From: a virus
Direction: 5' to 3' (one strand)
Length of the DNA: 64,000 bases
Virus record (IMG/VR): IMGVR_UViG_3300009194_000009
Location: 29,418-93,417 of that record
Position numbers and translations under genes: made by a program. The notes beneath the pieces were generated by a model. That model was not told the DNA's origin, did no database searches, and saw nothing but the letters and a program-made list of their open reading frames with translations. Of the stretch, positions 45,801 to 54,017 are shown one piece after another. Positions within the stretch are counted from its first letter, which is position 1; each line of letters begins with the position of its first letter.

Positions 45801-46300
45801 TGCGAAAACGGAATAGTATAAAGTTGTTCATTATTATCTATAAAACTAAATTGATTGATATTATTATACGCTGTCACATCTATAGTTAACGTATTGATAG
45901 GTTCAATCAACTCTATAGCGAATCCATCAGTAAGGTCACGTTGCCATGCATAAGAGTTAGATATACTATCAGAGTCTATAATCGTAAATGCTTCAGCAGA
46001 ATCATCTGAAAACTCTATATTGTATCCAGAACTCAATCCAGATATAGTAAAGGAAATACTACCTCCCGGCTGTCCCACTCTACTAGGTGTGTATTTGTTG
46101 AACACAACCATCAAATAAAGTTGACCAGTATTAGTCTTCCTATAGAAATATATGTTAAATGAATCTTCCTGAATTAATTCAAATGATGGCTGACTTCCAG
46201 TACCTGTACCATAATAAAACTCAAAAGGCGTTTCCGTCGTTCCGTATAATTCTTTTATTTGTTGTCCATTTAAATTATAAGCCGGTACATTTACTGACAT
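42851..46300 (-). CDS. Fibre protein with embedded hydrolase/GATase-like domain
   Basis: 1149 residues. Residues 1-250 form the attachment and beta-rich start. Residues 460-640 look like an embedded alpha/beta domain: a strand ending FLGDSNS (467-473), then VVLFSTKF, ISYREAGNGIFIVTDHG and a DHPLYNNM segment. The GDS resembles an SGNH esterase start, while the order of later motifs suits a ThuA/GATase-like Rossmann domain. Residues 900-1110 have a concanavalin-A-like beta-sandwich pattern. Its ATG overlaps the upstream stop as TAATG, so it is translated with the next fibre. A deacetylase or depolymerase role in receptor processing is possible but unproven. Confidence 0.75.
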   Translation of the reverse strand: MSVNVPAYNLNGQQIKELYGTTETPFEFYYGTGTGSQPSFELIQEDSFNIYFYRKTNTGQLYLMVVFNKYTPSRVGQPGGSISFTISGLSSGYNIEFSDDSAEAFTIIDSDSISNSYAWQRDLTDGFAIELIEPINTLTIDVTAYNNINQFSFIDNNEQLYTIPFSQTTQLIIQPTQITYDGDIYLDPPAGIYQVPKTINVYLSNDVQDTIVTDDGTTPTLAEYIAYDDLDPPNPFIAVVQDGRGNVTFDGGFPKFYNTYAPTYAAENLDFEALRFSANCLSTSGNSYAYDIINYNSVTIQSGDTLEFEIYIENDANEYRASIGAAISDGSNLRDKNIVDQNGFRTHPSDELTGYADNKWYARVFDLSSLSGLSLNNWTVGIEADTQSLTHAYYRKVFIKDIDGNVRFTIYDGSLGVSQILNSNVNNYTITVKETKVVEPAFKYFYNVLNFISNNDKVAAGNNKILFLGDSNSRETYNIKDYRSSDFAVSIERVCQLAGYEPVIRTSSDFGSTLNPSYSFLEEHCAVVLFSTKFTNASTTYMTSQAVNNLISYREAGNGIFIVTDHGTGPDGFYVTANQLANQFGAYFEGNYNRSPVNVGFLRTTYGDHPLYNNMSDQEFIFAGASESRVFVTEYPSYDNSTIPDQNLSNPGYISYKFLIRDASNTLQSLNYTYGLQVAEIVNFLNDQDQVITIKNIGVENRASIDFQINDAGLGNVNGLVKRNGIVVGDVFFDGTTQEVQYYRHDGNEIIVDDGDIISVEITSPLQYTKNLQIERFQPNVGDVYSYSRFLSEINNPDWFEQKVNRNEFSVLDNMNYNRSYRRAYNVERIRGYINNTGELPEATALVYSSATDAQNALGTVSEPTQQEIFNQFGVFASGGTGDQSYYETKALAPNTDPYSTWVYNTSTNAIEQTANTGYYTGFVSPEKLDRYVLEVTVTSPGGDDDGIGVVAAHFWDATNSQNYTLSFVVNNGGLFGDIGPIVAVKNFRGIDYKLLDYSTHVATYSNASGGNGWSGKRMRVKVERNQNIIKMIATKWNDLNNYDPASEIIIDINADVDLSMFSDPASYGYSSNSQASSTFENISFTGGVNYDFVVDMQNQIVYRYNSVSLEWESTGITVQDLYGYPRTVRNPSSGETFYITENNVTQIN

Positions 46301-49300
46301 TATAGAGATATCCTAATATAAAATGTTAAACTGTTGGTATATTCATTAATAATAGTTATTGTTTCATTGGTAGTATTAATGCCGTATGTTGCTACCGCAC
46401 TAGCATCTATCCACATACCATTGGTTGGACTTCCAGAAGTTGTATCTAAAACTTTTACATCTATTTTTATATCTCGTAAATCAATACCTAGTGTACTAAT
46501 GTCATCAGTTCCAAAAACATCTGTTTTGTTTATAACTACTGTACCAGATGCCGAAATTACTTCTTCAGATTTATATTCATAACTAGCATTGCGAACTTCA
46601 TCATACCAAGCAATTTCTCTCCACTCTCCAAAGATTGTTTGTGTATCATCTTTAGTTCGTACTGATATTCTTTTCGATGGTTGATTTAATTCATTATTCC
46701 AGTGAGTCATTAACTGGAAACCATTACTGTTTGACGCACTGTCATTTAAAACAGTAATACCAGTCCAGTGATTACTACCATCTGGGTTGTCAGGAGAGTT
46801 GTACGCATCTATTGCGGATACACTAGCCGGTAATGAGGATACAGCGGGGTAACTTGAAGTCGTAGGAACAACAATAAGATTATATGTATCATCAATATCA
46901 ACCGTTATAGTGCCATCAGCTAAATCGGTAAGAGTGGTAGAACCACTTACATCACCATCCAAAGTAATTGTAGGAGCAGGTTTATCACTTATATTATCCC
47001 AAATGTGATTATGACTATTGTCCACTACAGTAGTGGTAATGTTTGCGTTGCCCGAGAAATCAGTATTAATAGTTCCTGTAACATCACCAGACAGTGTAAC
47101 ATCAATAGCATTACTCAACGCATCAGCAACCGGATGATAATTATCATGATAAACGCGGTATCCGCCAGAACCATCGGGTACAACATTAACATACATATCT
47201 GGATTAGATGTTTTAACAGCACCATCATGTTCTACAATGAGCCTTGGTGACTCACCTTCGGATTTTATCGTAAATAAACGATCACCTGACGATGGATTTG
47301 TACCTGCCTTTAGAACTAAGCCGCTATGTGTAACGGTACCATCAGTATTGACACCGAAAGTCAGTCCAGTACCCAGTCCAAGGTTGTTATAAGTTAATTC
47401 ATCAGGAACGTCTGAGCGTAAGAATTGTTCAGAACTCACACCATCTAGAAGTTCAGAGTTAACCGCAATCGCATTTCCATCCAACTTCCCATCAAGCGCA
47501 GTCTGTAGACCATCAATGTTAGAAATGATATGGTTATGACTATCATCCTGTACGGTCAGGGTTATATTAGCATCCGAACTTCCATCAAAAATCACAGAAC
47601 CAGTAGCATCTCCCAAGAAATTAAATGTTCTTGGAGTTTCTAAGGTAGATGCGGTATTTGCATTTCCTAACAAGTTCCCAGTAAGTGCACCACTTGCTAC
47701 ACGGACTGGTATTTCACCTTCAGCAGTCCCAACATCATATGTTGACGCGGTACCTAATAGTAGCTTGTTACGGGCATCCAGAGCGTCCGTGGCTGTTGAT
47801 AGATCTGCACCATAAGAACTAGCACCGACATCTTCCAAGCTTAGTATTACGTCGCCAACTTTAGGTGTAGTGTTGTTAACACCACTGACGCTTGTAACCT
47901 TATCTGTCTGGTCAAACTTTTCCCATACACTGCCATTGAAAAGCACTATATCACCTATGGACCAATCGTTCTCACCGTCCAGCGTAGTATTCAATGTGGT
48001 ATTTGTACTAGCATTACTTACTTTATAGTATTCACCTCTTGTACCAACACCAGATTGTAATATAGGAGTATTGTTGACTGCATCCCAAGATCCTTGATAA
48101 GAAATACCACCAAAGACTGAATTGGGTAGTTCGGATGTAGGAACTTTGCCATTAGAATCTAAACTTGCATATCCATTTGGTTGACTCTTATTAGCTGAGT
48201 CTTCTGGAATATAACCCAACTCATCTTCTTTACCATTGATCTGTGTCTGTAAATCATCTTCACGTGTGGTAGCACGATTTACTTCATTGGTGATTTGTGT
48301 CTGTAGATCACTGTCAGTTGTTTGAAGGTCAGAAACAGCAGTGTCAAACTTAGTTTCAATGCGCTGTTCTTCACCAGTGGCACGATTCACTTCATTAGTG
48401 ATTTGTGACTGTAAATTACTATCTATTGTCTGTAAATCAGATACAGCAGTATCAAACTTAGTCTCTATACGCTGTTCTTCACCAGTAGCACGTGTAACCT
48501 CATTGGTTAATGCGGTGTCTATATTGTTTTCGCGAGTCGTTGCACGATTCACTTCATTAGTGATTTGTGTTTGTAAATCATCTTCACGTGTAGTTGCACG
48601 ATTTACTTCATTAGTGATTTGTGTTTGTAGATCACTATCTGTCGATTGAAGATCTGATACAGCCGTATCAAATTTAGTTTCAATGCGTTGTTCTTCACCA
48701 GTGGCACGGTTCACTTCATCCGTGATTTGTGTCTGTAAATCACTATCTGTTGATTGAAGATCGGATACAGCAGTATCAAACTTAGTTTCAATGCGTTGTT
48801 CTTCACTAGTAGCGCGGGTAATCTCAGCATTAAGATTGTTCTCTATAGTATTTTCGCGATTAGTCGCACGGGTGATTTCATTATCTATCTTCTGGTCAAG
48901 TGTCTGATAATTCTGTTCTATTACAGCAGTGAGATCGTCGTCTAAAGTCTGAATTTCAACATCAACATAGTTTTTGTTTGCCGAATCACTAGCAACCACA
49001 GGATCAGGTTGGTCAGTGATGAGAATATTATTTGTTGACCATTTAGATTTTGCGAAATCATAGTAAAAGCGTGACGCAATTGCGCCATTAGCTTCTATTT
49101 CAATGCCAGATCTTCCAGCATTGATACCATTTTTGTTTAAGGTGATCGTGTTGTCTTCGACCTCAAGGTCTGTACTCTGTACATTTGTAATGCTACCGTT
49201 AATAACCAATTCAGCATTGATTTCAACAGTTTGATCATAATCACCACTCAATGATCCATTTCTAGTAACGCGAGTAGCAGGAACTTCATTCGAATTAAAT

Positions 49301-49692
49301 TCACCACCAACCACAACATCTATGGTGTTTTCTGCACTACGGTATAGACCTGTATCCAAGTCATTGGCAAAGGTATAACTAGGACGTATGTAGCTACCGT
49401 CAGCATTTTGTATTTTATGCCCATCTTCTATTACTACATCACCATGGAGAACACCACCATTTTTGCTGTAAAAAGAACTAGTACCATCATCATTGGTGTT
49501 GAAGATCAACATATCGTTATGCGTACCTAGTTCCCATGAATTGGTTTCGGTGTTATAACGCATAGTCGCTTCCATGACATCAGGGCGTTGCGATGTGTCC
49601 CCTGAAGGTACTTTCAAGCCACCTACACCATGTACATGTACGTTGTTGCCTTGCAAGTAGTAATAATCTTTAAAATATAGTCGCTTTGCCAT
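46300..49692 (-). CDS. Tail fibre with long coiled-coil repeats
   Basis: 1130 residues. The N-terminal domain (1-245) is followed by a coiled coil (248-487) built from repeats of EEQRIETKFDTAV(S)DLQ and NEVNRATxRE units. From 490 to 1130 come domains including GYASLDSNGKVPTSELP and several GDVTGT/GDVSGS-type beta repeats and a C-terminal domain with FQLMTHWNNE, typical of phage fibre tips. The coil could set spacing and trimerise. An AATAAATA on the minus strand (49715-49722) is a one-mismatch late box. Host range probably depends partly on this gene. Confidence 0.82.
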   Translation of the reverse strand: MAKRLYFKDYYYLQGNNVHVHGVGGLKVPSGDTSQRPDVMEATMRYNTETNSWELGTHNDMLIFNTNDDGTSSFYSKNGGVLHGDVVIEDGHKIQNADGSYIRPSYTFANDLDTGLYRSAENTIDVVVGGEFNSNEVPATRVTRNGSLSGDYDQTVEINAELVINGSITNVQSTDLEVEDNTITLNKNGINAGRSGIEIEANGAIASRFYYDFAKSKWSTNNILITDQPDPVVASDSANKNYVDVEIQTLDDDLTAVIEQNYQTLDQKIDNEITRATNRENTIENNLNAEITRATSEEQRIETKFDTAVSDLQSTDSDLQTQITDEVNRATGEEQRIETKFDTAVSDLQSTDSDLQTQITNEVNRATTREDDLQTQITNEVNRATTRENNIDTALTNEVTRATGEEQRIETKFDTAVSDLQTIDSNLQSQITNEVNRATGEEQRIETKFDTAVSDLQTTDSDLQTQITNEVNRATTREDDLQTQINGKEDELGYIPEDSANKSQPNGYASLDSNGKVPTSELPNSVFGGISYQGSWDAVNNTPILQSGVGTRGEYYKVSNASTNTTLNTTLDGENDWSIGDIVLFNGSVWEKFDQTDKVTSVSGVNNTTPKVGDVILSLEDVGASSYGADLSTATDALDARNKLLLGTASTYDVGTAEGEIPVRVASGALTGNLLGNANTASTLETPRTFNFLGDATGSVIFDGSSDANITLTVQDDSHNHIISNIDGLQTALDGKLDGNAIAVNSELLDGVSSEQFLRSDVPDELTYNNLGLGTGLTFGVNTDGTVTHSGLVLKAGTNPSSGDRLFTIKSEGESPRLIVEHDGAVKTSNPDMYVNVVPDGSGGYRVYHDNYHPVADALSNAIDVTLSGDVTGTINTDFSGNANITTTVVDNSHNHIWDNISDKPAPTITLDGDVSGSTTLTDLADGTITVDIDDTYNLIVVPTTSSYPAVSSLPASVSAIDAYNSPDNPDGSNHWTGITVLNDSASNSNGFQLMTHWNNELNQPSKRISVRTKDDTQTIFGEWREIAWYDEVRNASYEYKSEEVISASGTVVINKTDVFGTDDISTLGIDLRDIKIDVKVLDTTSGSPTNGMWIDASAVATYGINTTNETITIINEYTNSLTFYIRISL
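48232..48840 (-). repeat. Tandem coding repeats in the fibre coiled coil
   Basis: Four copies of a 36-residue (108-base) unit, EEQRIETKFDTAV... to ...NEVNRATG, in two adjacent pairs, separated and followed by shorter NEVNRATxRE blocks. Nucleotide similarity between copies is high, which would favour unequal recombination and length variation. Confidence 0.8.
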
Positions 49693-49713
49693 AAAAATAG
49701 TCCTGTTTTATTT

Positions 49714-50142
49714 TTATTTATTCTTGTTGGTATGAAAATTTTGACGCTGAACATTGATGATGCTATAGCGATAATCATCAATCATATGTGTTTTAGTATA
49801 AGGCATGGCTTCTTTTATCTTTCTCACACGAATCATTGCATTAGGCTTTGAGAACGAAACCAACACATTGACTTCAAGGGCATTCGAAAGATCGTAAGCC
49901 TTCATAGGGTCAATAATAGTCACCTTAAACACTGATAAGTTTAAATATTTTTTAAAATATTCCATCAATGATGAATCTTCGAACATACAGTCGTATACGC
50001 CAATGTTTACAAATTCCTCACCTTCATTTTCTTCAAGTATTTTCTTTAAGTTTGCTTTGATATCATCAACTTCCTCAATACGCACAGCTTCGGCGTTATA
50101 TGGTAGTGATGATTTTGGTTTATTGTGGTAAAATAAAATCAT
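49714..50142 (-). CDS. Unknown protein, 142 residues
   Basis: Not recognised. Alpha/beta character with LILFYHNKPK-like start, VNIGVYDCMFED, and VTIIDPMKAY; the end is basic. GGAG lies 8 bases before the ATG. The GATAAATA at 50174 would drive it. It lies between the fibre gene and a divergent HAD gene. Confidence 0.75.
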   Translation of the reverse strand: MILFYHNKPKSSLPYNAEAVRIEEVDDIKANLKKILEENEGEEFVNIGVYDCMFEDSSLMEYFKKYLNLSVFKVTIIDPMKAYDLSNALEVNVLVSFSKPNAMIRVRKIKEAMPYTKTHMIDDYRYSIINVQRQNFHTNKNK

Positions 50143-50173
50143 TATGTTCTCCTATAATGTACACGTACAGTGT

Positions 50174-50181
50174 TATTTATC
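50174..50181 (-). promoter_or_regulatory. Late promoter box (7 of 8) for the 142-residue gene
   Basis: GATAAATA on the minus strand, 32 bases before the ATG at 50142. Confidence 0.45.
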
Positions 50182-50182
50182 C

Positions 50183-50211
50183 TTGAAAATGCCTGAAGAA
50201 TTTGCTATAAT
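50183..50211 (+). promoter_or_regulatory. Sigma70-like promoter for the HAD gene
   Basis: TTGAAA (50183-50188), 17-base spacer, TATAAT (50206-50211): a near-consensus promoter. Transcription would start near 50218, downstream of the in-frame ATG codons at 50144 and 50189, which decides the start used for the gene. Confidence 0.7.
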
Positions 50212-50239
50212 AGTGTTTTATGATAACGAGGAAGTTAAT

Positions 50240-50719
50240 TTGAAAAAACGTCTTGTAGTTTGTGATGTTGATGAAACGCTAGTTGAGTGGCAATACTCGT
50301 TAAGGGGCAATTCATGCTTTGAGCGTACTGGCGCGACAGAGCTTCTAGAGTTTATCACCAATGAATTAGATGCTGATATTGTTTTATTTAGTACCGCAAA
50401 TGTGAATTATGTCAGAAAAGTTCGTAGAGAGATGTTCTCGGACATTGATATTGTTGGATGCTATGGATCGGAAAGTACTACCTTGTATGAAGGTAATGTT
50501 GTTAAAGATATTTCTATATTTACAGACAAATATGATATTGAAAATATTGTTCTAGTAGACGATAAGAAAAGAAATGCTAGGCTCTATCCTAAAAACTTTG
50601 TAAGAGTAGCACCACCAATGAAAAATGAGGGGTTTGATTCTGAGCTTTTAAGGGTACAACGTAGACTTCAACGGTTTTTCGACAGGCAAGAAAAAAGACT
50701 CTCCGAAGAGAGTCTTTAA
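50240..50719 (+). CDS. HAD-superfamily hydrolase, TTG start
   Basis: 159 residues if the TTG at 50240 is the start: GAGGAAG lies 5-6 bases upstream, and the promoter at 50183 places the transcript start after every earlier in-frame ATG. Motif I is D9-V-D11-E-T13 in VVCDVDETLVEW, motif II is the Ser/Thr in FSTANVNYVRKV, and VDDKKRNA supplies the distal acidic residues. The pattern fits NLI-interacting or polynucleotide-phosphatase-like HADs; substrate unknown. It converges on the capsid gene at a shared terminator. A start at 50144 would add 32 residues that look non-coding. Confidence 0.82.
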   Translation: MKKRLVVCDVDETLVEWQYSLRGNSCFERTGATELLEFITNELDADIVLFSTANVNYVRKVRREMFSDIDIVGCYGSESTTLYEGNVVKDISIFTDKYDIENIVLVDDKKRNARLYPKNFVRVAPPMKNEGFDSELLRVQRRLQRFFDRQEKRLSEESL

Positions 50720-50722
50720 TTT
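50691..50722. terminator. Bidirectional terminator between HAD and capsid genes
   Basis: AAAGACTCTC, loop CGAA, GAGAGTCTTT. Read on the minus strand the loop is TTCG, a very stable tetraloop, followed by a T-run: an efficient stop for the abundant capsid transcript. Confidence 0.92.
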
Positions 50723-50760
50723 TTGTGTTACATCCGTAACCTTCTTTCGGCTCAAGCCTA

Positions 50761-51945
50761 TTAGATAAACTTGATAGAACCAGCAGGGATATCGATCTTA
50801 GATACATAATCCGCTGCGTTACCGAAGGAACTAGCGCTGTTGCTAAGCTCAACATAAGCATAACGGCTCATGAAGCCAACAACGTTTTCGAAGGTGTTCG
50901 GATCGGTGATCACAGGAGTTGCAGTTAGAGGAACGTATGGGCAGTAGAATGCACCAGCGTCGAACTCGTTCTGACCCTTGTAACCGATTAGTACCGGAGT
51001 ACCTTCGTCGGCATAGGTATCAACATACACTTTCATAGTGTTGTTTAGAGTACCAACTAGTTTCTGGTTGTCTGGATCGTCAAAGGTTGCTTCAGTAGTA
51101 CGTGCGAAACCAGAAGTGGTTGCAGACTGAAGAATAGTCAGTGCCATCGGATCAACAACAGCCCAGTTTGCACGACCACGGCGGGTACGCTGTGCAATAA
51201 GGTTTGCTTGCTGGTTGATTAGAGTGGTCAATACTGCGTGACGATCACCAACGAAAGTCGGGGAACCAGTGAAGCTATCTTCCTGACTCATGTCATAGAT
51301 AGCACCAGTACGGGCTAGGTTACGTAGACGACCTAATAGTTCTTGGTCAATCTCAGTAGTAACTTCCTGTGCTAGACCAGCCATGATTTCAGACTCGATA
51401 TCTACACCGAACTGGCTCTCAGCATCTTGAGCAGCTTCAACAGTCCAGCGAGAGCTTAGACGACGTGTCTTTGCTTCGGCAGTCTGCTTTACGATGTTAA
51501 CTGCGATTTTCTTACCCGGCTGACCTTCTAGAGTTGCAGTAGAAGCAGCGGCAGGGTTGTTTGCATCGTCGTTACCAGAGTAAGCACGTGCAACATCAAA
51601 CGGGGATAGTGCTTCAGTACCAGCATTTACTTCAGAAGAATTCTGGGAGTAAACATAACGCATAGTATGAATCTGAGCAACCGGACCCGGAAGAGGCTGT
51701 ACACCCATAATTTCGTTTGCAATAACGTTCGGCATAACACGACGTAGCATAGGTAGGATTACCTTGTTTAGAGTCGCAACGTTACCAGAACTGGTTGCAC
51801 CGAAAGATGCAGATTCGTTCATCATGAACTTACGAGTGTTCTCAAGAACCATCTCGAAGTTTTCACGTTTTTTGTTTTCAAGACCTTCGCATAGACCAGT
51901 TTTAACTTGGTTCCACGCTTGTCCTTCAAATAGATTAGTAGCCAT
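50761..51945 (-). CDS. gp23: Major capsid protein, T4 gp23-like
   Basis: 394 residues. Residues 65-110 carry the gp23 signature (VILPMLRRVMPNVIANEIMGVQPLPGPVAQI in two short runs, then MRYVYSQN), and the region SRWTVEAAQDAESQFGVDIE and GNAADYVSKI agree with HK97-fold capsid proteins of T4-like phages. At 394 residues it is much shorter than T4 gp23 (521), lacking the insertion domain; that is frequent in marine T4-like phages. T4 gp23 is cut by the gp21 protease near residue 65; a similar N-terminal extension is present here, but I cannot fix the cut site. Base composition is more GC-rich than neighbouring genes, as expected for highly expressed genes. Confidence 0.95.
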   Translation of the reverse strand: MATNLFEGQAWNQVKTGLCEGLENKKRENFEMVLENTRKFMMNESASFGATSSGNVATLNKVILPMLRRVMPNVIANEIMGVQPLPGPVAQIHTMRYVYSQNSSEVNAGTEALSPFDVARAYSGNDDANNPAAASTATLEGQPGKKIAVNIVKQTAEAKTRRLSSRWTVEAAQDAESQFGVDIESEIMAGLAQEVTTEIDQELLGRLRNLARTGAIYDMSQEDSFTGSPTFVGDRHAVLTTLINQQANLIAQRTRRGRANWAVVDPMALTILQSATTSGFARTTEATFDDPDNQKLVGTLNNTMKVYVDTYADEGTPVLIGYKGQNEFDAGAFYCPYVPLTATPVITDPNTFENVVGFMSRYAYVELSNSASSFGNAADYVSKIDIPAGSIKFI

Positions 51946-51971
51946 TTTAATTTTCTCCTATTGATAAATTA

Positions 51972-53327
51972 TTATTTTTTACTTTTAATGCCTGCGTGAG
52001 ATATAATCTTAGAAATCTCATCGGCGTATTCATCATTTGCGATTTCTGGTTTACCATTCTGTCTACTTTCGGAAACAGGCTTTTTATATTTTTTACGGTT
52101 ACCATTATTTTCGCTCAATTTTTTACGACCATTTGGTTCACTACTTCCTGCCTTTTTAGTGTTAGAACTGTTACGATCCATCACACTTGGTAGATAACGC
52201 TCGAAAGCTTCATCTAGTTTTTCAGCCTCAACTCCTTCTAAAAGCTTAGACATAATCCTTTTTTGAGTAGGAGCCAGCGGACGTACAAGTTTGTCGATCT
52301 TAGCTTCACGCATGGAACTCTCACGAGTTTCCTTTAGCTCATGTCTAGTTTTATTTATAGTTTGGGCTTGTTCTTTAACAATTTTCTGCAATTTTTCTGC
52401 ATTTTTCTCACTTTCTTCCAATTTACTCAAAATCTTAGAGATTTCGGTGTTTTCAGACATGTGAGAATAGTAGAACTCACTTGCAAAAGCTTCGAATAGC
52501 TTTCTACCAAATGTGTTCTGTTTAGCAACTTGAATATCTTCTTTCAATGATGCAAGTTCACTTGATAGAGTTTCATTAACGATTGACTCAGCGGATTTGC
52601 TTGCTCTCTGTATGAAGACATTCTTCGCTTCATTAAGCTTGCGGTTATATTCCTTCTCAAGCTCAACTCGACGTTCCTGAAGCTCTTTACGATCTTCTTG
52701 GAATTCACTAATTTCTTCAGTTAGCTGTCTAACCATAAGGTTTTCTAGCTTATCAATAGATTCATTGAAATGCTTACGATCTTCACTGAACTCAGTAATC
52801 TCTTCCTTTAGAACATCTTTTACAAGATGGTTAAGCGCTTTCTCTTTACTTTCAGCCAACTTTTTAGTACGCATCTGTTCTTTCAGAAGCTTCATACGCT
52901 CTTTCGCGACACTTTCTTCAAGTTGTTTGCGCTCTTCATTGAACTCAGTAAGTTCAGACTTCAGGGTTTCCATAACGAAGTTTTCAAATACTTCAACACG
53001 TTGGTTGACCTTTTCTTCGTGACTTTCCTTCAGAGCTTTTGCCTTCTTAAGATTCTTAAGAAGTACTTTTTTACCCTCATGAAGTTTTTGACGATCTTCA
53101 TTGAACTCAGTAAGTTCTTTCTCTAGAGATTCATTCACGATAGTTTCAGCAGCAAGTAACATAGCGTCCATGTCTTTCTTGTACTGTTCGCGATATTCTT
53201 CACGAACCTGCTCAACTGCATGTTGCTTATTCTCTTCCTTAACAGCTTCCCATGCCTCTAGAACTTCGTCACGTAGGTCATCACTTAAGCCCATAGAGCT
53301 TAGTAGATTGTTAATACCTTTACTCAT
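51972..53327 (-). CDS. gp22: Prohead core scaffold, T4 gp22-like
   Basis: 451 residues, nearly all coiled coil with strong Lys/Glu bias. Four diverged repeats each carry an E(L/I)(T/S)EF-x-E-(D/E)-R-x-x-(L/F) motif (about residues 70, 126, 176 and 205) linked by basic helices, which makes a long rod. T4 gp22 is shorter (269). Synteny between protease and capsid genes fits the scaffold that shapes the prohead and is later digested by gp21. The C-terminal 70 residues are basic and end in KSKK. Confidence 0.82.
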   Translation of the reverse strand: MSKGINNLLSSMGLSDDLRDEVLEAWEAVKEENKQHAVEQVREEYREQYKKDMDAMLLAAETIVNESLEKELTEFNEDRQKLHEGKKVLLKNLKKAKALKESHEEKVNQRVEVFENFVMETLKSELTEFNEERKQLEESVAKERMKLLKEQMRTKKLAESKEKALNHLVKDVLKEEITEFSEDRKHFNESIDKLENLMVRQLTEEISEFQEDRKELQERRVELEKEYNRKLNEAKNVFIQRASKSAESIVNETLSSELASLKEDIQVAKQNTFGRKLFEAFASEFYYSHMSENTEISKILSKLEESEKNAEKLQKIVKEQAQTINKTRHELKETRESSMREAKIDKLVRPLAPTQKRIMSKLLEGVEAEKLDEAFERYLPSVMDRNSSNTKKAGSSEPNGRKKLSENNGNRKKYKKPVSESRQNGKPEIANDEYADEISKIISHAGIKSKK

Positions 53328-53345
53328 TTTTAATTCTCCTATTAA

Positions 53346-53993
53346 TTATTTTTTATTCAACTCACTAATAAACTTCTTCATCTGATGCGCGAAGTGTCTA
53401 TCAGCAGCCTTGCTACCTGTATTTACATGTCTAGCAGTTTCAACTATTTTTTGACCACCGTTCATGTTCATCAGGCTTTCGTAAATCGCTTTAGGATACG
53501 CTTCTGGTGCTGAAGGGTTGGCAACGATGTCAACGGTTATAATTTCAAAATCAGAAACATTACCAGTATGATCCAAGTTACCAGAACCACGAGAACTTAC
53601 GCCTAGCTTGACACCAGACTCCAAAAGTGATCCAATGACCTTACCCATTGGTGTTGGTAGAATCTTCAACTTTCCATGTCCATCGCTACCATTCATCCAC
53701 ATGTTTTCAATTACATGACTAACACGATCAAGATTTATAGTCAGTGTATCTGGATGATCCACCTCGCCTAATACTGAAAATCCCTTGCTAATACGATGAT
53801 TAATATCATCTACTGCACTTCTTATCTCAGACGAAGGGTATATGCGACCATTGTGATTCTTTACATCACCTTGGATGAAAATACCATTTAGATAAAATGA
53901 TTTTTCACCATCAGCTCTAGCCTCGCTTTCTTCAAGGCGTAGATTTGCTTGTGAGAATCCTAGATCTTCGCTTAATATTTGGTTTTGACGCAT
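53346..53993 (-). CDS. gp21: Prohead protease, T4 gp21-like (serine peptidase S80)
   Basis: 215 residues, the length of T4 gp21. The fold markers are FYLNGIFIQGDVKNHNGRIYP (33-53, in order), GEVDHPDT with catalytic H80, a GKVIGSLLESG helix, and GVSSRG (131-136), whose second serine, S134, is the likely nucleophile. T4 gp21 digests the core after (L/I)-x-E once the prohead is built. Gene order gp20 - core - gp21 - gp22 - gp23 is the T4 order. Confidence 0.93.
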   Translation of the reverse strand: MRQNQILSEDLGFSQANLRLEESEARADGEKSFYLNGIFIQGDVKNHNGRIYPSSEIRSAVDDINHRISKGFSVLGEVDHPDTLTINLDRVSHVIENMWMNGSDGHGKLKILPTPMGKVIGSLLESGVKLGVSSRGSGNLDHTGNVSDFEIITVDIVANPSAPEAYPKAIYESLMNMNGGQKIVETARHVNTGSKAADRHFAHQMKKFISELNKK

Positions 53994-54017
53994 AAATCGT
54001 CGTTCCTTACGGTTTTA

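Noticed and set aside
48232-48840. Repeats as a CRISPR array
   Set aside because: The repeats are contiguous, in frame and inside a coiled-coil coding region, with no spacers.
52765-53385. Plus-strand frames opposite the scaffold gene
   Set aside because: Antisense shadow of the Lys/Glu-rich coiled coil; hydrophobic Phe/Leu/Ser content is due to the complement.
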